A stretch of DNA of 64,000 bases from Myxococcaceae bacterium JPH2 (GTDB lineage Bacteria; Myxococcota; Myxococcia; Myxococcales; Myxococcaceae), in NCBI GenBank assembly GCA_016458225.1, contig JAEMGR010000019.1:1-64000 (forward strand), in the 5' to 3' direction. Positions 14,665 through 23,528 of this stretch are shown here, in pieces. Position 1 is the first letter of the stretch. Each line of letters begins with the position of its first letter. The position numbers and the translations under genes are program-made. Under the pieces are notes generated by a model. That model was not told the origin of the DNA, searched no databases, and saw nothing but the letters and a program-made list of their open reading frames with translations.

Positions 14665-16113
14665 ATGCGAGTTGTGCTCTTCCTCCTCGGTGTCGTCGTA
14701 TTCGGTGCGGGTTGCGGGCCGTGGGCGCAACCGCCGCTCGAACCCGACTCCTTGCCCCCTGACGCCACGGCGACGGGGACCGAGCACCACGAAGAGTTGA
14801 CCTGGATCCGCCGGTCCGTTGGGACCCCGTTCCACGACACGTATGCCTCCGACGTGGCCACGGATGCGGCGGGGTGCAGCATCCTCGTGGGCACCTACGA
14901 GGGCGCTCCGGACCTCGGTGGTGGCCCATTGCCCGCCGTCGTCTCCGAGAACGGCACCAACGCCTTCATCGCGAAGTACGGGCGTGATGGCCACCTGCTG
15001 TGGGCCCGCGGTTTTGGCTCCGCGCCGGGAACCTTGTTCCCGGAGACGTACTTGGAGGTCGTGGTCGCGGACCGCCACCGGAACGTCACCGTGCGCGGCT
15101 TCTCGTCGGATCCAATGGAGCTCGGTGGGCACTCGCTCCAAGGGTTCTTCCTGGCGCAGTTCTCCTCGGAGGGCGCGGTGCGCTGGGTTCGGCCGTTGCG
15201 CGGCAGCTTCGATGGCTCTCCCGGGCTCGTCGTCGACTCCCATGACGACCTCATCCTCGCGGGAGGCGTGGACGGCCCAGCGGACTTTGGCGGCGGACCT
15301 CGCGAGGCCTCTCCGATTGAAGGGTTCATCGTGAAGTACTCACGCAACGGCACGTGGCGGTGGGACCGCGTCTTCGACACGCAGGACAGCAGCACCTTCG
15401 GAGGCGTGGCCGTCGACGCGCTCGACCATCTCTACGTGGTGGGCTCCTTCGATGGCGACGCGGACTTCGGTGGCGGAGTGCTTCACCCCGTGCGCCCCGG
15501 GACCGAGACCGCCGTGGTCGCGCGATTCACACCGACGGGCGCGCATGTGTGGTCTCGCACGCTGGAGTCGATGACCGACCTGACTCGCTTCGACACGGTC
15601 GACGTGGTGGGGCGCAGGGTGGTGATGGGCGGGCGATATGCCGGCCAGTTCGAGTTCGCCGGCCGCCCGTTCATCGCGCGCCCTGACGGAGCCTCCGGCG
15701 TGGTGCTCGCGATGACGCGAGAGGGCACCGAGGTCTGGGGCCAGACTTTGGGCACCTGGCTGTGGCGGGTGCGAGGCGACGCCGCGGGAACCGTGACGCT
15801 GCTCGGGCCGGCGGCTCCGGGCGATGACGTTGGAACGGGGCCCTTGCCCTCCACGGCGCCGCTCTATCTTTATGTCAGTGAACTCCAGACCCAGGGTGGT
15901 GCACGTGTTTGGGTTCGCACGTTCCCCGGAGGCCATCTGTCCTTCACGAGCCTGGCGCGCGAACCGGCTGGAGCGCTCGTGCTCGCTGGAGAGTTCAACG
16001 GGCCGGTGGAGTTGGGGAGCGAGACGCTCGTGCCCACCACGCCGGGCTTCTACGACGCGCTCCTGTGGCGAACGTTCGAGCGCTCCCGGCGCGTGAAGCT
16101 CCGGGAGCAATGA
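14665..16113 (+). CDS. Beta-propeller-like repeat lipoprotein
   Basis: 482 residues from ATG 14665, the ATG nearest the signal peptide. The lipobox is VFGAGC. The body contains at least five repeats of a blade-like motif, hydrophobic-x-K/R-F/Y-x-x-x-G-x-x-x-W: AFIAKYGRDGHLLW, FFLAQFSSEGAVRW, GFIVKYSRNGTWRW, AVVARFTPTGAHVW and GVVLAMTREGTEVW. These alternate with an (A)DFGGG/ELGG turn. This is the SBBP-type pattern common in myxobacterial surface proteins and predicts a propeller. No catalytic site is evident. A strong hairpin directly follows the stop. Confidence 0.82.
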   Translation: MRVVLFLLGVVVFGAGCGPWAQPPLEPDSLPPDATATGTEHHEELTWIRRSVGTPFHDTYASDVATDAAGCSILVGTYEGAPDLGGGPLPAVVSENGTNAFIAKYGRDGHLLWARGFGSAPGTLFPETYLEVVVADRHRNVTVRGFSSDPMELGGHSLQGFFLAQFSSEGAVRWVRPLRGSFDGSPGLVVDSHDDLILAGGVDGPADFGGGPREASPIEGFIVKYSRNGTWRWDRVFDTQDSSTFGGVAVDALDHLYVVGSFDGDADFGGGVLHPVRPGTETAVVARFTPTGAHVWSRTLESMTDLTRFDTVDVVGRRVVMGGRYAGQFEFAGRPFIARPDGASGVVLAMTREGTEVWGQTLGTWLWRVRGDAAGTVTLLGPAAPGDDVGTGPLPSTAPLYLYVSELQTQGGARVWVRTFPGGHLSFTSLAREPAGALVLAGEFNGPVELGSETLVPTTPGFYDALLWRTFERSRRVKLREQ

Positions 16114-16114
16114 G

Positions 16115-16138
16115 CCCACGAGCGCCGCCGCTCGTGGG
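16115..16138. terminator. Hairpin terminator between convergent genes
   Basis: CCCACGAGCG (16115-16124) and CGCTCGTGGG (16129-16138) form a perfect 10-bp stem with a four-base loop, two bases after the stop of the repeat lipoprotein. The next gene converges from the right. Confidence 0.75.
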
Positions 16139-16197
16139 TGCACGACGAGGGAGGGGACTTCCACGCGATGGCGCGTGAAAGTCCCGCTCGGTTCAGC

Positions 16198-16482
16198 TCA
16201 GCAGCCGCAGAGGCGGATGCGCTGGGTGGTGCAGGCGCCGGCCGCCGTGCAACACGTGTGGGTGTAGATCTGGAAGTGGTCGTTGGGGCCCAGCTCGCAC
16301 TGCCCGACGCGACACTCGCCGTAGGTATCCGTGCACGTCACGGCGGACTGCGACACGTCACCGGCGGGCGCCTCGGTCTGGCTCGCCTCTCCGGTGGTCT
16401 CGGGCTCCATCTCCATGGCGGCACCGCCGCACCCGACGACCGCGAATACCGACATGCACAGCGCCCAGCGCAAGGTCTTCAT
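16198..16482 (-). CDS. Small Cys-rich lipoprotein
   Basis: 94 residues from ATG 16482, with AGGAGG upstream. The lipobox AVVGC is followed by an acidic, probably disordered spacer of about 25 residues. The C-terminal 45 residues hold Cys in VTCTD, GECRVGQCE, HTCCTAAGACT and LCGC, enough for four or more disulfides. This small secreted type is common in myxobacteria and has no assigned role. Its start faces the YopT-like gene, leaving a shared upstream region of about 230 bases. Confidence 0.75.
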   Translation of the reverse strand: MKTLRWALCMSVFAVVGCGGAAMEMEPETTGEASQTEAPAGDVSQSAVTCTDTYGECRVGQCELGPNDHFQIYTHTCCTAAGACTTQRIRLCGC

Positions 16483-16711
16483 CCTGTCTGCCTCCTGACC
16501 GCCCGCTCCATGCGGGTTACTTGGCAGTACGGACAGTCCGGCGTCTATTGCAATGAGAGTGGATAGGCGATGGCCGAAGAACTGCTCGCGGAGCCTGGCG
16601 GGTAGAAATTGCGCCAGGGGGTGGCCGGGGGACGCATGCAGCCTTGCGTTGGAATGCACCGTGGTCACACCTATGCTTCGCGCAGTTCCCGTGCTCGCCC
16701 CCTGAGGACCC

Positions 16712-17905
16712 ATGGCCCCCACGAACGTCAACAACAAGCCGTCCGTCTTCACTCCCCCGCGAACGACCCAGACGCAGCAGCCCAAGGCGGCCGAGACGGA
16801 GACGGCGCAGGCGGCGACGAAGGCCCATGAGACGAAGCCCGCCGAGACCACGACACCGGCGAAGAAGGACGATTATGCGGGGAAGAAGGACCCCGCTGTT
16901 CAGGCGGGCAAGCCCCACATGGAGTCCACCCTCGACCATGCCGCCGTGGGCTTGAACAAGGCGGCGAAGAAGCCTGCTGTCCTCCAGCGGCGCAACAGCG
17001 CGGACCTGACGAAGCTTCAGCAGGGCGCCGAGGAGATGCGCCGCACCCTGAATCCTCAGACGCGCATCGAGCCTTCGCCGCACATCAAGAAGATCTGCGA
17101 CGCCATCAATCAGCAGGTCCCCAGTGCGAAGGTGCTCCACTACATCGATCAGAGTCAGAACCCCATCATGTCCAACCCGGAGGTCAAGAGTGCCTTCGCC
17201 GAGGGCTCTGAAGGGGTTTGCAGCTACATGACGACGCAGTGGATCCGCATGAACGAAGCCGCCCCGAGTGCGGCCAAAGGCGTGGAGGCGTTCTCCGAGT
17301 TGGTGGAGCACAAGTTTGGCAACCTGATCATTGGCCAGCATCAGGAAGCAGAGATGATCACCAATCTCAAGAGTGAGCTGGCGTCCAACATCAAGACCGA
17401 GGTCGCCCAAGCCAAGAAGTTGAAGGGTGAGTTGGAGACTGCGCTCAAGACCCACGGGGATACCTCGCCTGAAGTGAAGGATCTGGTGGGCAAGCTCAAT
17501 GCCAGCTACGACAAGCTCGACAACTACGAGAAGGAACTCGACGCCGTGAGCAACCACATGCGCCGCGGCGAGTTGGTCCACAAGGGAACCATGAGCGAGC
17601 TTGCCACCAACCTGGCATCGACGCCTCTGGAGAACGGGTACTACCGCCTGAGCATGACGCCGAAGAAAGACTTCAAGTGGGATGGCGATGAATCCGGGCA
17701 CGTGGTGGGAATGCACAAGACAGACACCACGTGCCGATTCATGGACGCGAACACCGCCGAGTGGGAAGTTCCCAACCCGTCCGACCTGAACAAGATCGCC
17801 AACGAGCACGTCAAGAAGATGTACACGTCCAGCTTCTTCAACTCCTCGGGAAGTGGCTTCAACGCTGGAGATTACGAATTGCGTCGCGTCTCCACGACGT
17901 CGTAA
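16712..17905 (+). CDS. YopT/AvrPphB-like (peptidase C58) cysteine protease, putative effector
   Basis: 397 residues from ATG 16712. The C58 triad can be read off. Cys170 lies in EGVCSYMTTQWIR, where YopT has GxC...W. His330 lies in ESGHVVGMH, and Asp345 in RFMDANTAEWEV, matching the FxDxNxGE block. Residues 1-70 are rich in Thr, Pro, Lys and Ala and probably disordered, with no signal peptide. Residues 215-285 look like a coiled-coil insertion between Cys and His. C58 enzymes cleave host proteins such as prenylated GTPases after delivery into another cell; target and delivery route are unknown here. It stands alone, divergent from a small lipoprotein and convergent with a serine hydrolase. 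Confidence 0.75.
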   Translation: MAPTNVNNKPSVFTPPRTTQTQQPKAAETETAQAATKAHETKPAETTTPAKKDDYAGKKDPAVQAGKPHMESTLDHAAVGLNKAAKKPAVLQRRNSADLTKLQQGAEEMRRTLNPQTRIEPSPHIKKICDAINQQVPSAKVLHYIDQSQNPIMSNPEVKSAFAEGSEGVCSYMTTQWIRMNEAAPSAAKGVEAFSELVEHKFGNLIIGQHQEAEMITNLKSELASNIKTEVAQAKKLKGELETALKTHGDTSPEVKDLVGKLNASYDKLDNYEKELDAVSNHMRRGELVHKGTMSELATNLASTPLENGYYRLSMTPKKDFKWDGDESGHVVGMHKTDTTCRFMDANTAEWEVPNPSDLNKIANEHVKKMYTSSFFNSSGSGFNAGDYELRRVSTTS

Positions 17906-17919
17906 TCCCTGGCGGTGGC

Positions 17920-19716
17920 TCAAGGCACGTCTGGCCTCCGGGGCAATCGGATGCCCTTGACGTACAGGGCCTCTCCCCCAGGTTCTTGCTGGACGCGCAC
18001 GACTTCGTTCATGCCGCGTCCGAGTCCCACCGCCACGGCATGCGCATTGTCCTCCGTGCGGAGCACTCCGACGAGGCTCGAGTCACCGAGCGCGGGCCCG
18101 GAGAGTTCCGCGAACAGGAGGCCTTGCTCCTCACGCAGCACCACCTGCTCGATGGCCTCGTGCTTCGCGCCGGGCGGGATGCCGAAGCGACCCAGGCGTG
18201 CGTGCCACGCAGGATGAATCGCCGTGGGCTCGATGCGCTCGCCCCAGAGCAGCCGACCAAAGGGGACGCCGTGGACGATCATCACGTCATGCCCGTCGAT
18301 GCGCTGGAAGGACAGCCAGAGGGACGAGTCTCCGGTTCGGGCGCGGAAGTAGCCTTGCTCGTGCGGAACCAGCTCCACGTCCGCGTCTGCCAACCGCGTG
18401 GTGAGCTTGCCGCTGTCGAAGTGCACGGCCATGGGGCCATTCCCCGTCGCATAGAGACCTTCGAGGGCTCGGAGTTCCGTGTCTGGCCTTGAGATGGGTT
18501 GGACCTGGGGCTCGGCGGGCGGCTCCTGGACGGTCACCCCGCGCTTGGCCTTCAGCGCGAGCACCAGCACCTGTCTCGCGAGTGCCTCGACCAGCGGCCC
18601 TGCGTTCTCCGTGTTGGACAGCACCACCACGCCGAGCCCCTCGTCGGGCAGCAGCGCGAGGTCGGATTGAAAGTGGAAGGTGCTGCCGGAGTGGTCCACC
18701 CAGCGCACGGACTTCCCGTTGGTCAGCGGCAGCTCCACCAGCGTCCACGGCAGCCCGATGCGCAGGTCGAGATCCAGTGGCGTATCCGCGGCCTGGGGAC
18801 TCCACTGGGCGGCGATGGAGTCCGGCCGGAGAATCGTCGCGCCGTCGAGCGTCCCTCCCGCGAGGAGCATGCGCAGGAAGCGCGTCTGGTCCATCACCGT
18901 GCTGCGCAGGCTGCCCGCGGGGGCTTCGCTCTCCAGCCACGTGGGTGGCAGCTCGGAGGCGGGCGTGACGCCGTAGCCCTTGGCGAGCCTCGGCACGAGG
19001 TCCGGCTCCAAGCGGAATGACGAACTCGTCATGCCCAGCGGGGCGAGGACGGTGTGGCGCAAGGCGTCGCTGAACGCTTCGCCCGTGGCCACTTCCACCG
19101 CCCGGCCGACCACGACGAAGCCCAGGTTGGAGTACGCGGAGACGGTGCCCGGAGGGTAGGCCGGAGACTCGTGGCGGAGTGCCTCGACGCGGGCGGCGGG
19201 GGAGAGGGGGGCCTCGGCGTAGTAGCCCGCGAGCAGTTGGGGAATGCCTGCCCGGTGGGTCATCAGGTGGCGCAGGGTGATGGGCCTCGCGTTCGGAAAG
19301 CGCGGCTGCAGCGCGAAGCCCGGGACGCTTCGCGCGATGGGCGCATCGAGGTCCATCGTGCCTCGCTCCCCTTGTTGGAAGACGGCGGTCGCGGTGAACA
19401 CCTTCGCCACCGAGCCGACCTCGTACACGGTGTCAGCGGTGGCGGGCGTCCCCGCGGCCTCATCGGCGACGCCGAAGCCCTCGGCCCAGACGACTTCGTT
19501 TCCGTCCACCAAGGCGAGGCTGAGTCCGCGAATCTGTTGCTCGGCCATGGCCTCGGTGATTCGCGGCCGCAGCAGCGCTTTCAGCGAGTCGTAGTCCGGG
19601 CGCGATGGCGCGGGCGGAGGTGAGTCACTGCATGCGGTGACGAAGGCGGCCGGCGCAGACAGCAGTCCTGCGAGGAGAAAGGCCATTCCGCGAGCGCGGT
19701 GGCGGTGCGACTTCAT
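17920..19716 (-). CDS. Serine hydrolase, class C beta-lactamase-like lipoprotein
   Basis: 598 residues from ATG 19716. The lipobox is FVTAC (Cys29). The catalytic set is SVAK (Ser102, Lys105), YSN (Tyr195, Asn197) and HSG (His342-Gly344), i.e. the beta-lactamase/DD-peptidase fold. Such proteins are esterases, D-amino-acid peptidases or penicillin-binding enzymes. The class C domain usually ends near residue 400. The remaining 190 residues are a beta-rich extension (LEGLYATGNGPMAVHFDSG onward) seen in other esterase-like members. It is 14 bases from the convergent YopT-like gene. Confidence 0.9.
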   Translation of the reverse strand: MKSHRHRARGMAFLLAGLLSAPAAFVTACSDSPPPAPSRPDYDSLKALLRPRITEAMAEQQIRGLSLALVDGNEVVWAEGFGVADEAAGTPATADTVYEVGSVAKVFTATAVFQQGERGTMDLDAPIARSVPGFALQPRFPNARPITLRHLMTHRAGIPQLLAGYYAEAPLSPAARVEALRHESPAYPPGTVSAYSNLGFVVVGRAVEVATGEAFSDALRHTVLAPLGMTSSSFRLEPDLVPRLAKGYGVTPASELPPTWLESEAPAGSLRSTVMDQTRFLRMLLAGGTLDGATILRPDSIAAQWSPQAADTPLDLDLRIGLPWTLVELPLTNGKSVRWVDHSGSTFHFQSDLALLPDEGLGVVVLSNTENAGPLVEALARQVLVLALKAKRGVTVQEPPAEPQVQPISRPDTELRALEGLYATGNGPMAVHFDSGKLTTRLADADVELVPHEQGYFRARTGDSSLWLSFQRIDGHDVMIVHGVPFGRLLWGERIEPTAIHPAWHARLGRFGIPPGAKHEAIEQVVLREEQGLLFAELSGPALGDSSLVGVLRTEDNAHAVAVGLGRGMNEVVRVQQEPGGEALYVKGIRLPRRPDVP

Positions 19717-19806
19717 GACGTGGCTCCTTACCCGAGAGCAGTTCGGGCAAGGCGCAAGGTGGCAGCGACGGCGATGCGTGACCGTCGAAGTCGTGTCGCG
19801 CGTGCG

Positions 19807-21216
19807 TCACCGATTGTCAGCGCTCGTCACCGAATGCCGCGGCCATGACAGGGTGATCCGGGCGCCACCCAGGGGCGCACGAGACGCCTGAGCGCGCCCC
19901 TGGTGCGCTTGCATGACGCGGTGGACGATGGCCAGTCCCAGCCCATGGCCTCCTGTCTTGCGCTGCCGGCTGTCGTCCAAGCGCGTGAAGGGGAGGAAGA
20001 CCCGCTCACGGTCGGGGAGCGGAATCCCGGGTCCGTCGTCGTCGACGTGCAGCAGGCAGTGGTCGTCCCGCAGCGCCCACTCCACGCGGATCTCCTTGTG
20101 CGCGTGGCGCTGGGCATTGCGGACGAGGTTGCTCAGCGCGCGGCGCAGATAGCGCGGGCACCCCACGCAGGACATGGGCCCGAGCGGCGCGGGATGGATC
20201 CGCAGGTGGGGCGTCAACGGCGCGAGCGAAGTGATGACGTCATGGACGAGGTCCGTCAGGTCCATCCGCTCTCGTTCCAATGGCGGGGCCTCGGAGTGCA
20301 GGCGCGTGAAGGTGAGCAGCTCAGCGACCAGTGCATCGAGTTCGTCGATGTCGCGATCCATGTCCCCCAGGCGCGTGTGGAGCGACGCGGGCTCCTCGGT
20401 GTCTCGGGCCAGCTCGATGGCGAAGCGCAGCCGGGCGATGGGGGTCCTCAGCTCATGCGAGATGGCTTGCAGGGTCGCCTGTTGTTCCTCGGTCATGCGC
20501 TGGAGCCGCTCCGCCATGCCATTGAAGGTCCGCGCCAGATGACCCAAGGGCTCGGGGAGTCGGGTCTCCGCTCGGGCCCGGAGGTTCCCCGCGCCCAGGT
20601 CCGCGGCGGTGGAGGCCAGTCGCCGAACGTGTCGGTAGAGAGGAACGGTCAGCGCGAGCACCGCCACGCCCAGCACGAGCAGCAGGGTGGCGATCTCCGG
20701 CATGAGGAAGAGGACCACCTTGTCCGGCGGTGGCCCGATGTGCAGCGTCTGCACGAGGACCTGACGCGAGTCGCGCAGGGGCTGGAACACCTCCACGGTG
20801 TCCCCGAGCGCGCCCTGGGCGCGGTACCAGGCGGCGGCCCTTCCCGTGCTCAGTTGCTCGCGAGTGAGCGCGGGGAGGGGAAGGGCGAGGACCTCGTCCA
20901 GTGAGCGGAGCGAGAGCGGATAGCGGAAGTGCGGCTGCCATGCGTGCAGCAGGGCGGCCCGGTCCTGCTCGGGGCGCGCGCGGAGCTGTTCCTCCATGAG
21001 CCAGCGCAGCCCTTCGGTGAGTCGCTCCACCTCGGCGGCGCTCTCTCGGGATTGCGCGGCGAGGTGGGCATCCGGCGGCTCCGCGCTGGTGAGTCGCGTC
21101 GACGCCGAGACCGTCATCAAGAGGAACGCGAGGAGGCTGGCGGCGAAGACGCCCGCGTAGACGCGCGCGAACATGCCGCGCAGGGGCTGGAGTGTGGCGG
21201 CGGTGAGCGTGTTCAT
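19807..21216 (-). CDS. Sensor histidine kinase, RstB-like
   Basis: 469 residues with two membrane segments (about 17-37 and 167-193) enclosing a periplasmic sensor of about 130 residues. A HAMP linker follows, then the H-box AISHELRTPIARLRF with His254, the N-box ALSNLVRNAQRHAHKE, DDDGPGIP, and GGHGLGLAIVHRV. It autophosphorylates and passes phosphate to the regulator encoded five bases upstream. The H-box sequence and gene order are those of RstB-type kinases. The stimulus is unknown. Confidence 0.92.
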   Translation of the reverse strand: MNTLTAATLQPLRGMFARVYAGVFAASLLAFLLMTVSASTRLTSAEPPDAHLAAQSRESAAEVERLTEGLRWLMEEQLRARPEQDRAALLHAWQPHFRYPLSLRSLDEVLALPLPALTREQLSTGRAAAWYRAQGALGDTVEVFQPLRDSRQVLVQTLHIGPPPDKVVLFLMPEIATLLLVLGVAVLALTVPLYRHVRRLASTAADLGAGNLRARAETRLPEPLGHLARTFNGMAERLQRMTEEQQATLQAISHELRTPIARLRFAIELARDTEEPASLHTRLGDMDRDIDELDALVAELLTFTRLHSEAPPLERERMDLTDLVHDVITSLAPLTPHLRIHPAPLGPMSCVGCPRYLRRALSNLVRNAQRHAHKEIRVEWALRDDHCLLHVDDDGPGIPLPDRERVFLPFTRLDDSRQRKTGGHGLGLAIVHRVMQAHQGRAQASRAPLGGARITLSWPRHSVTSADNR

Positions 21217-21221
21217 GGGGC

Positions 21222-21941
21222 CTACTCCGGAGCGAGGAAGTAGCCCCGCCCGCGCACAGTCCGGATGAGTCGGTGGGGAGGCACGTCGTCGCCGAGCTTC
21301 CGGCGCAGCTTGGAGATGCGCATGTCGATGGAGCGGTCGAGCCCGTCATGCTCGATGCCTCGAAGCTCGGCGAGGAGGTCATCGCGCGAGAGGACATCGG
21401 GCGCGCGGCGCGCGAGCATCCACAGCAGGTCGAACTCCGCGTCGGTCAGCTCCACGGAGGCACCGGCGCGCGTCACCGTGCGCAGCACGCCGTTGATCCG
21501 CAGGGCCCCCGATGCGCGCTCCGAGGTCGCATCGGCGAGCACGTGACGGGAGGCTGCCTCGGGGACTCCCCGCGCGGCGCGCCGGAGCAGGGCTCGCAGC
21601 CGAGACAGCAGCACCTGGGGACGCACGGGCTTGGTGAGGTAGTCATCGGCGCCCAGGTCCAAGGCGACCACCTCCTGGATGTCCTCGTCCTGCGCGGTGA
21701 GCATCAAGATGAAGCCCGTGAAGTGCTCGCGGGCTCGCCGACACACCTCGAGCCCATCCAGTCCGGGCAGGAGCACATCGAGGATGATGCACGCGGGTGG
21801 CGCTTCCGCGAGCGCGCGCAGGGCGCTCGGTCCATCGGCCATCCAGCGGACCTCGAAGCCGTGGCCTCGGAGGAAGGTCTGGATCAACCCCGCGAGACGT
21901 TCATCGTCCTCGACCAGCAGCAGATGGGGATGGGGCTCCAT
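21222..21941 (-). CDS. OmpR/RstA-family response regulator
   Basis: 239 residues from ATG 21941. The receiver domain has the acidic pair EDD at 11-13, phosphoacceptor Asp55 in IILDVLLPGLDG, and Lys104 in LTKPVRPQ. After a linker, the winged-helix DNA-binding domain is shown by VELTDAEFDLLWMLARRAP and ISKLRRKLGDD, ending RTVRGRGYFL. First gene of a two-gene operon with the kinase. Regulatory targets are not visible. Confidence 0.93.
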   Translation of the reverse strand: MEPHPHLLLVEDDERLAGLIQTFLRGHGFEVRWMADGPSALRALAEAPPACIILDVLLPGLDGLEVCRRAREHFTGFILMLTAQDEDIQEVVALDLGADDYLTKPVRPQVLLSRLRALLRRAARGVPEAASRHVLADATSERASGALRINGVLRTVTRAGASVELTDAEFDLLWMLARRAPDVLSRDDLLAELRGIEHDGLDRSIDMRISKLRRKLGDDVPPHRLIRTVRGRGYFLAPE

Positions 21942-22075
21942 GTTCGGACCGGGCTCCTCGGTCGAGGTAACACCGCGCCCTCCCATCCGTGTCACCGCAC
22001 CCGGTTCACTCGTGTTGCGAGGGATAGGGCAGGGCGTTACGGTCCGCCCGATTCTCGACACAGCAAAGAGGCCGC

Positions 22076-22711
22076 ATGCGAGTCCTGGTCATCGGTGCGT
22101 CGCAGGGAACGGGCGCGTTGGCAGTGAAAGAGGCGCTGGCGCGAGGGCATGACGTCACGGCATTCGCCCGCAGTCCCCAGAAGCTGGAGCTGGAGCACCC
22201 GAGGCTCACCCGCGTGGCGGGGGACTTCCACCAGAAGGACTCCGTCAACGCGGTGGTGAAGGGCCACGACGCGGTCATCGTCACGGCGTCCTCCACGTCG
22301 CTCAAGGGCTTCAAGGAGAACCCTCACTACTTCTCCCAGGGCACGGCCCTCACCATCGACGCCATGAAGACACACGGCGTCCGGCGCCTCGTGGTGCTCA
22401 GCGCCATTGGCACCGGTGAGAGTCAAAAGCTGCTCAACGTCGTCATGCGCACGCTGCTCGTCTCCTTCATCCTCAAGCTTCCCTTCCAGGACCATGTGCG
22501 CCAGGAGCAGCTCGTGCGCGACAGCGGTTTGGATTGGGTCATCGTGCGGCCGGGCCGGCTCACCGGAGGTCCCGCGCTCAAGCGCTACGTGAAGAAGACG
22601 GCCATCGAGCCCGTGCCCGGCTCCATCTCTCGCGCCGACCTGGCGGACTTCCTCGTGGAGGCCGCGGAAGTGGGCACCTGGGGCGGGCACGCGGTGCAGG
22701 TGGGTGGCTGA
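22076..22711 (+). CDS. NAD(P)-binding protein, atypical SDR (NAD(P)H-binding, BLVRB-like)
   Basis: 211 residues. The nucleotide-binding motif is VLVIGASQGTGALAVKEAL, followed by HDVTAFARSPQKL, where Arg is a likely NADPH phosphate contact. Further family marks are HDAVIVTAS, RRLVVLSAIG and DWVIVRPGRLTGGP. Proteins of this group are flavin/biliverdin-type reductases or redox sensors; the substrate is not evident. Divergent from the two-component operon, and followed by a hairpin that probably ends the transcript. Confidence 0.85.
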   Translation: MRVLVIGASQGTGALAVKEALARGHDVTAFARSPQKLELEHPRLTRVAGDFHQKDSVNAVVKGHDAVIVTASSTSLKGFKENPHYFSQGTALTIDAMKTHGVRRLVVLSAIGTGESQKLLNVVMRTLLVSFILKLPFQDHVRQEQLVRDSGLDWVIVRPGRLTGGPALKRYVKKTAIEPVPGSISRADLADFLVEAAEVGTWGGHAVQVGG

Positions 22712-22763
22712 GCGTTTCGTGAGGACTCGGCGCCATCTTGGGCGCTGAGCGCAAGTCCTGATT

Positions 22764-22798
22764 GTCCCCGAGGGTCGAGCCACGGCTCCCCCGGGGAC
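22764..22798 (+). terminator. Hairpin terminator
   Basis: GTCCCCG (22764-22770) pairs with CGGGGAC (22792-22798), with a further GGG/CCC stem inside. It lies 53 bases after the stop of the NAD(P)-binding gene and before the TetR gene. The downstream TCGTTT gives only a short T stretch. Confidence 0.55.
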
Positions 22799-22863
22799 TC
22801 GTTTCCCAGCGCAAATCCCGGTCGTCCCGAGGCGCCACCCCAAGGGCCAGGGCTCGTCGTCCC

Positions 22864-22900
22864 TTGACGAATGATGTTCGTAATATTATCTGCGTAATAC
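22864..22900 (+). promoter_or_regulatory. AT-rich promoter/operator region of the TetR-thiolase pair
   Basis: An AT-rich island in an otherwise very GC-rich stretch lies directly before the TetR start at 22914. TTGACG (22864-22869) could be a -35 box. CGTAATA occurs twice, at 22879-22885 and 22893-22899, fourteen bases apart, a likely binding site for the adjacent TetR protein. The -10 box is ambiguous: TATTAT at 22884 leaves only 14 bases of spacing. Confidence 0.4.
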
Positions 22901-22913
22901 GTGAGGCGATGAC

Positions 22914-23513
22914 ATGAGCGCGAAGGCGGAGCAGAAGGAGCGGACCCATCGGGACATCCTCGCGTCGGCGGGGCGCCTGCTGCGCTCTCGCGGCATTTCG
23001 GGCACGAGCGTGGGCGAGGTGATGAGGGGCGCGGGCCTCACGGTCGGCGGCTTCTATGCGCACTTCGACTCGAAGGAGCACCTGGTGCGCGAGGCCTTCC
23101 GCGCCACGTTCCGGGGCATGTGGGCGCAGGCCGTGGCGGCGACGGAGGGCGCGGGCGATCGCGCCGCGCATCTGCTCGGGCGGTATCTGTCCCGCGCGCA
23201 CCGTGACCACCCGGAGCAGGGTTGTCCGCTGCCCGCCGTGGTGGGCGAGTTGAGCACGGGCGACACGGAGTTCGTGGGCACGTTGGAGGAGGAGCTGCGC
23301 GCGTATGCGGAGGCGCTCGCGCCCTTGCACGAGTCCAGTCCCGAGGCGCCTCGGGGGCAGCGTGCGCTGGCGATGATCGCGCTCATGTACGGCGGGCTGA
23401 GCCTGGCGCGCGCCGTCCAGGGCACCGCGCTGTCGGATGACATCCTGAAGGCCTGCCGCGCCTATGGCCGGGCCGCCACGAGAGGCTTCTCGCTCCCGAG
23501 CACGGAGCGCTGA
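22914..23513 (+). CDS. TetR-family transcriptional regulator
   Basis: 199 residues. The N-terminal HTH reads DILASAGRLLRSRGISGTSV, then GEVMRGAGLTVGGFYAHFDSKEHLV, the canonical TetR recognition region. The C-terminal ligand domain contains EQGCPLPAVVGELS, seen in the NemR/AcrR-like group. The stop is 15 bases from the start of the thiolase gene, so the two are co-transcribed and the regulator probably controls fatty-acyl or acetoacetyl-CoA metabolism in response to an unknown ligand. Confidence 0.92.
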   Translation: MSAKAEQKERTHRDILASAGRLLRSRGISGTSVGEVMRGAGLTVGGFYAHFDSKEHLVREAFRATFRGMWAQAVAATEGAGDRAAHLLGRYLSRAHRDHPEQGCPLPAVVGELSTGDTEFVGTLEEELRAYAEALAPLHESSPEAPRGQRALAMIALMYGGLSLARAVQGTALSDDILKACRAYGRAATRGFSLPSTER

Positions 23514-23528
23514 GGAGGAAGCATCATC

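Noticed and set aside
22748-22867. 60-base tandem repeat (AGCGCAA at 22748 and again at 22808)
   Set aside because: Only the first 25 or so bases of the two units agree and the rest diverge. A hairpin terminator explains part of the similarity.
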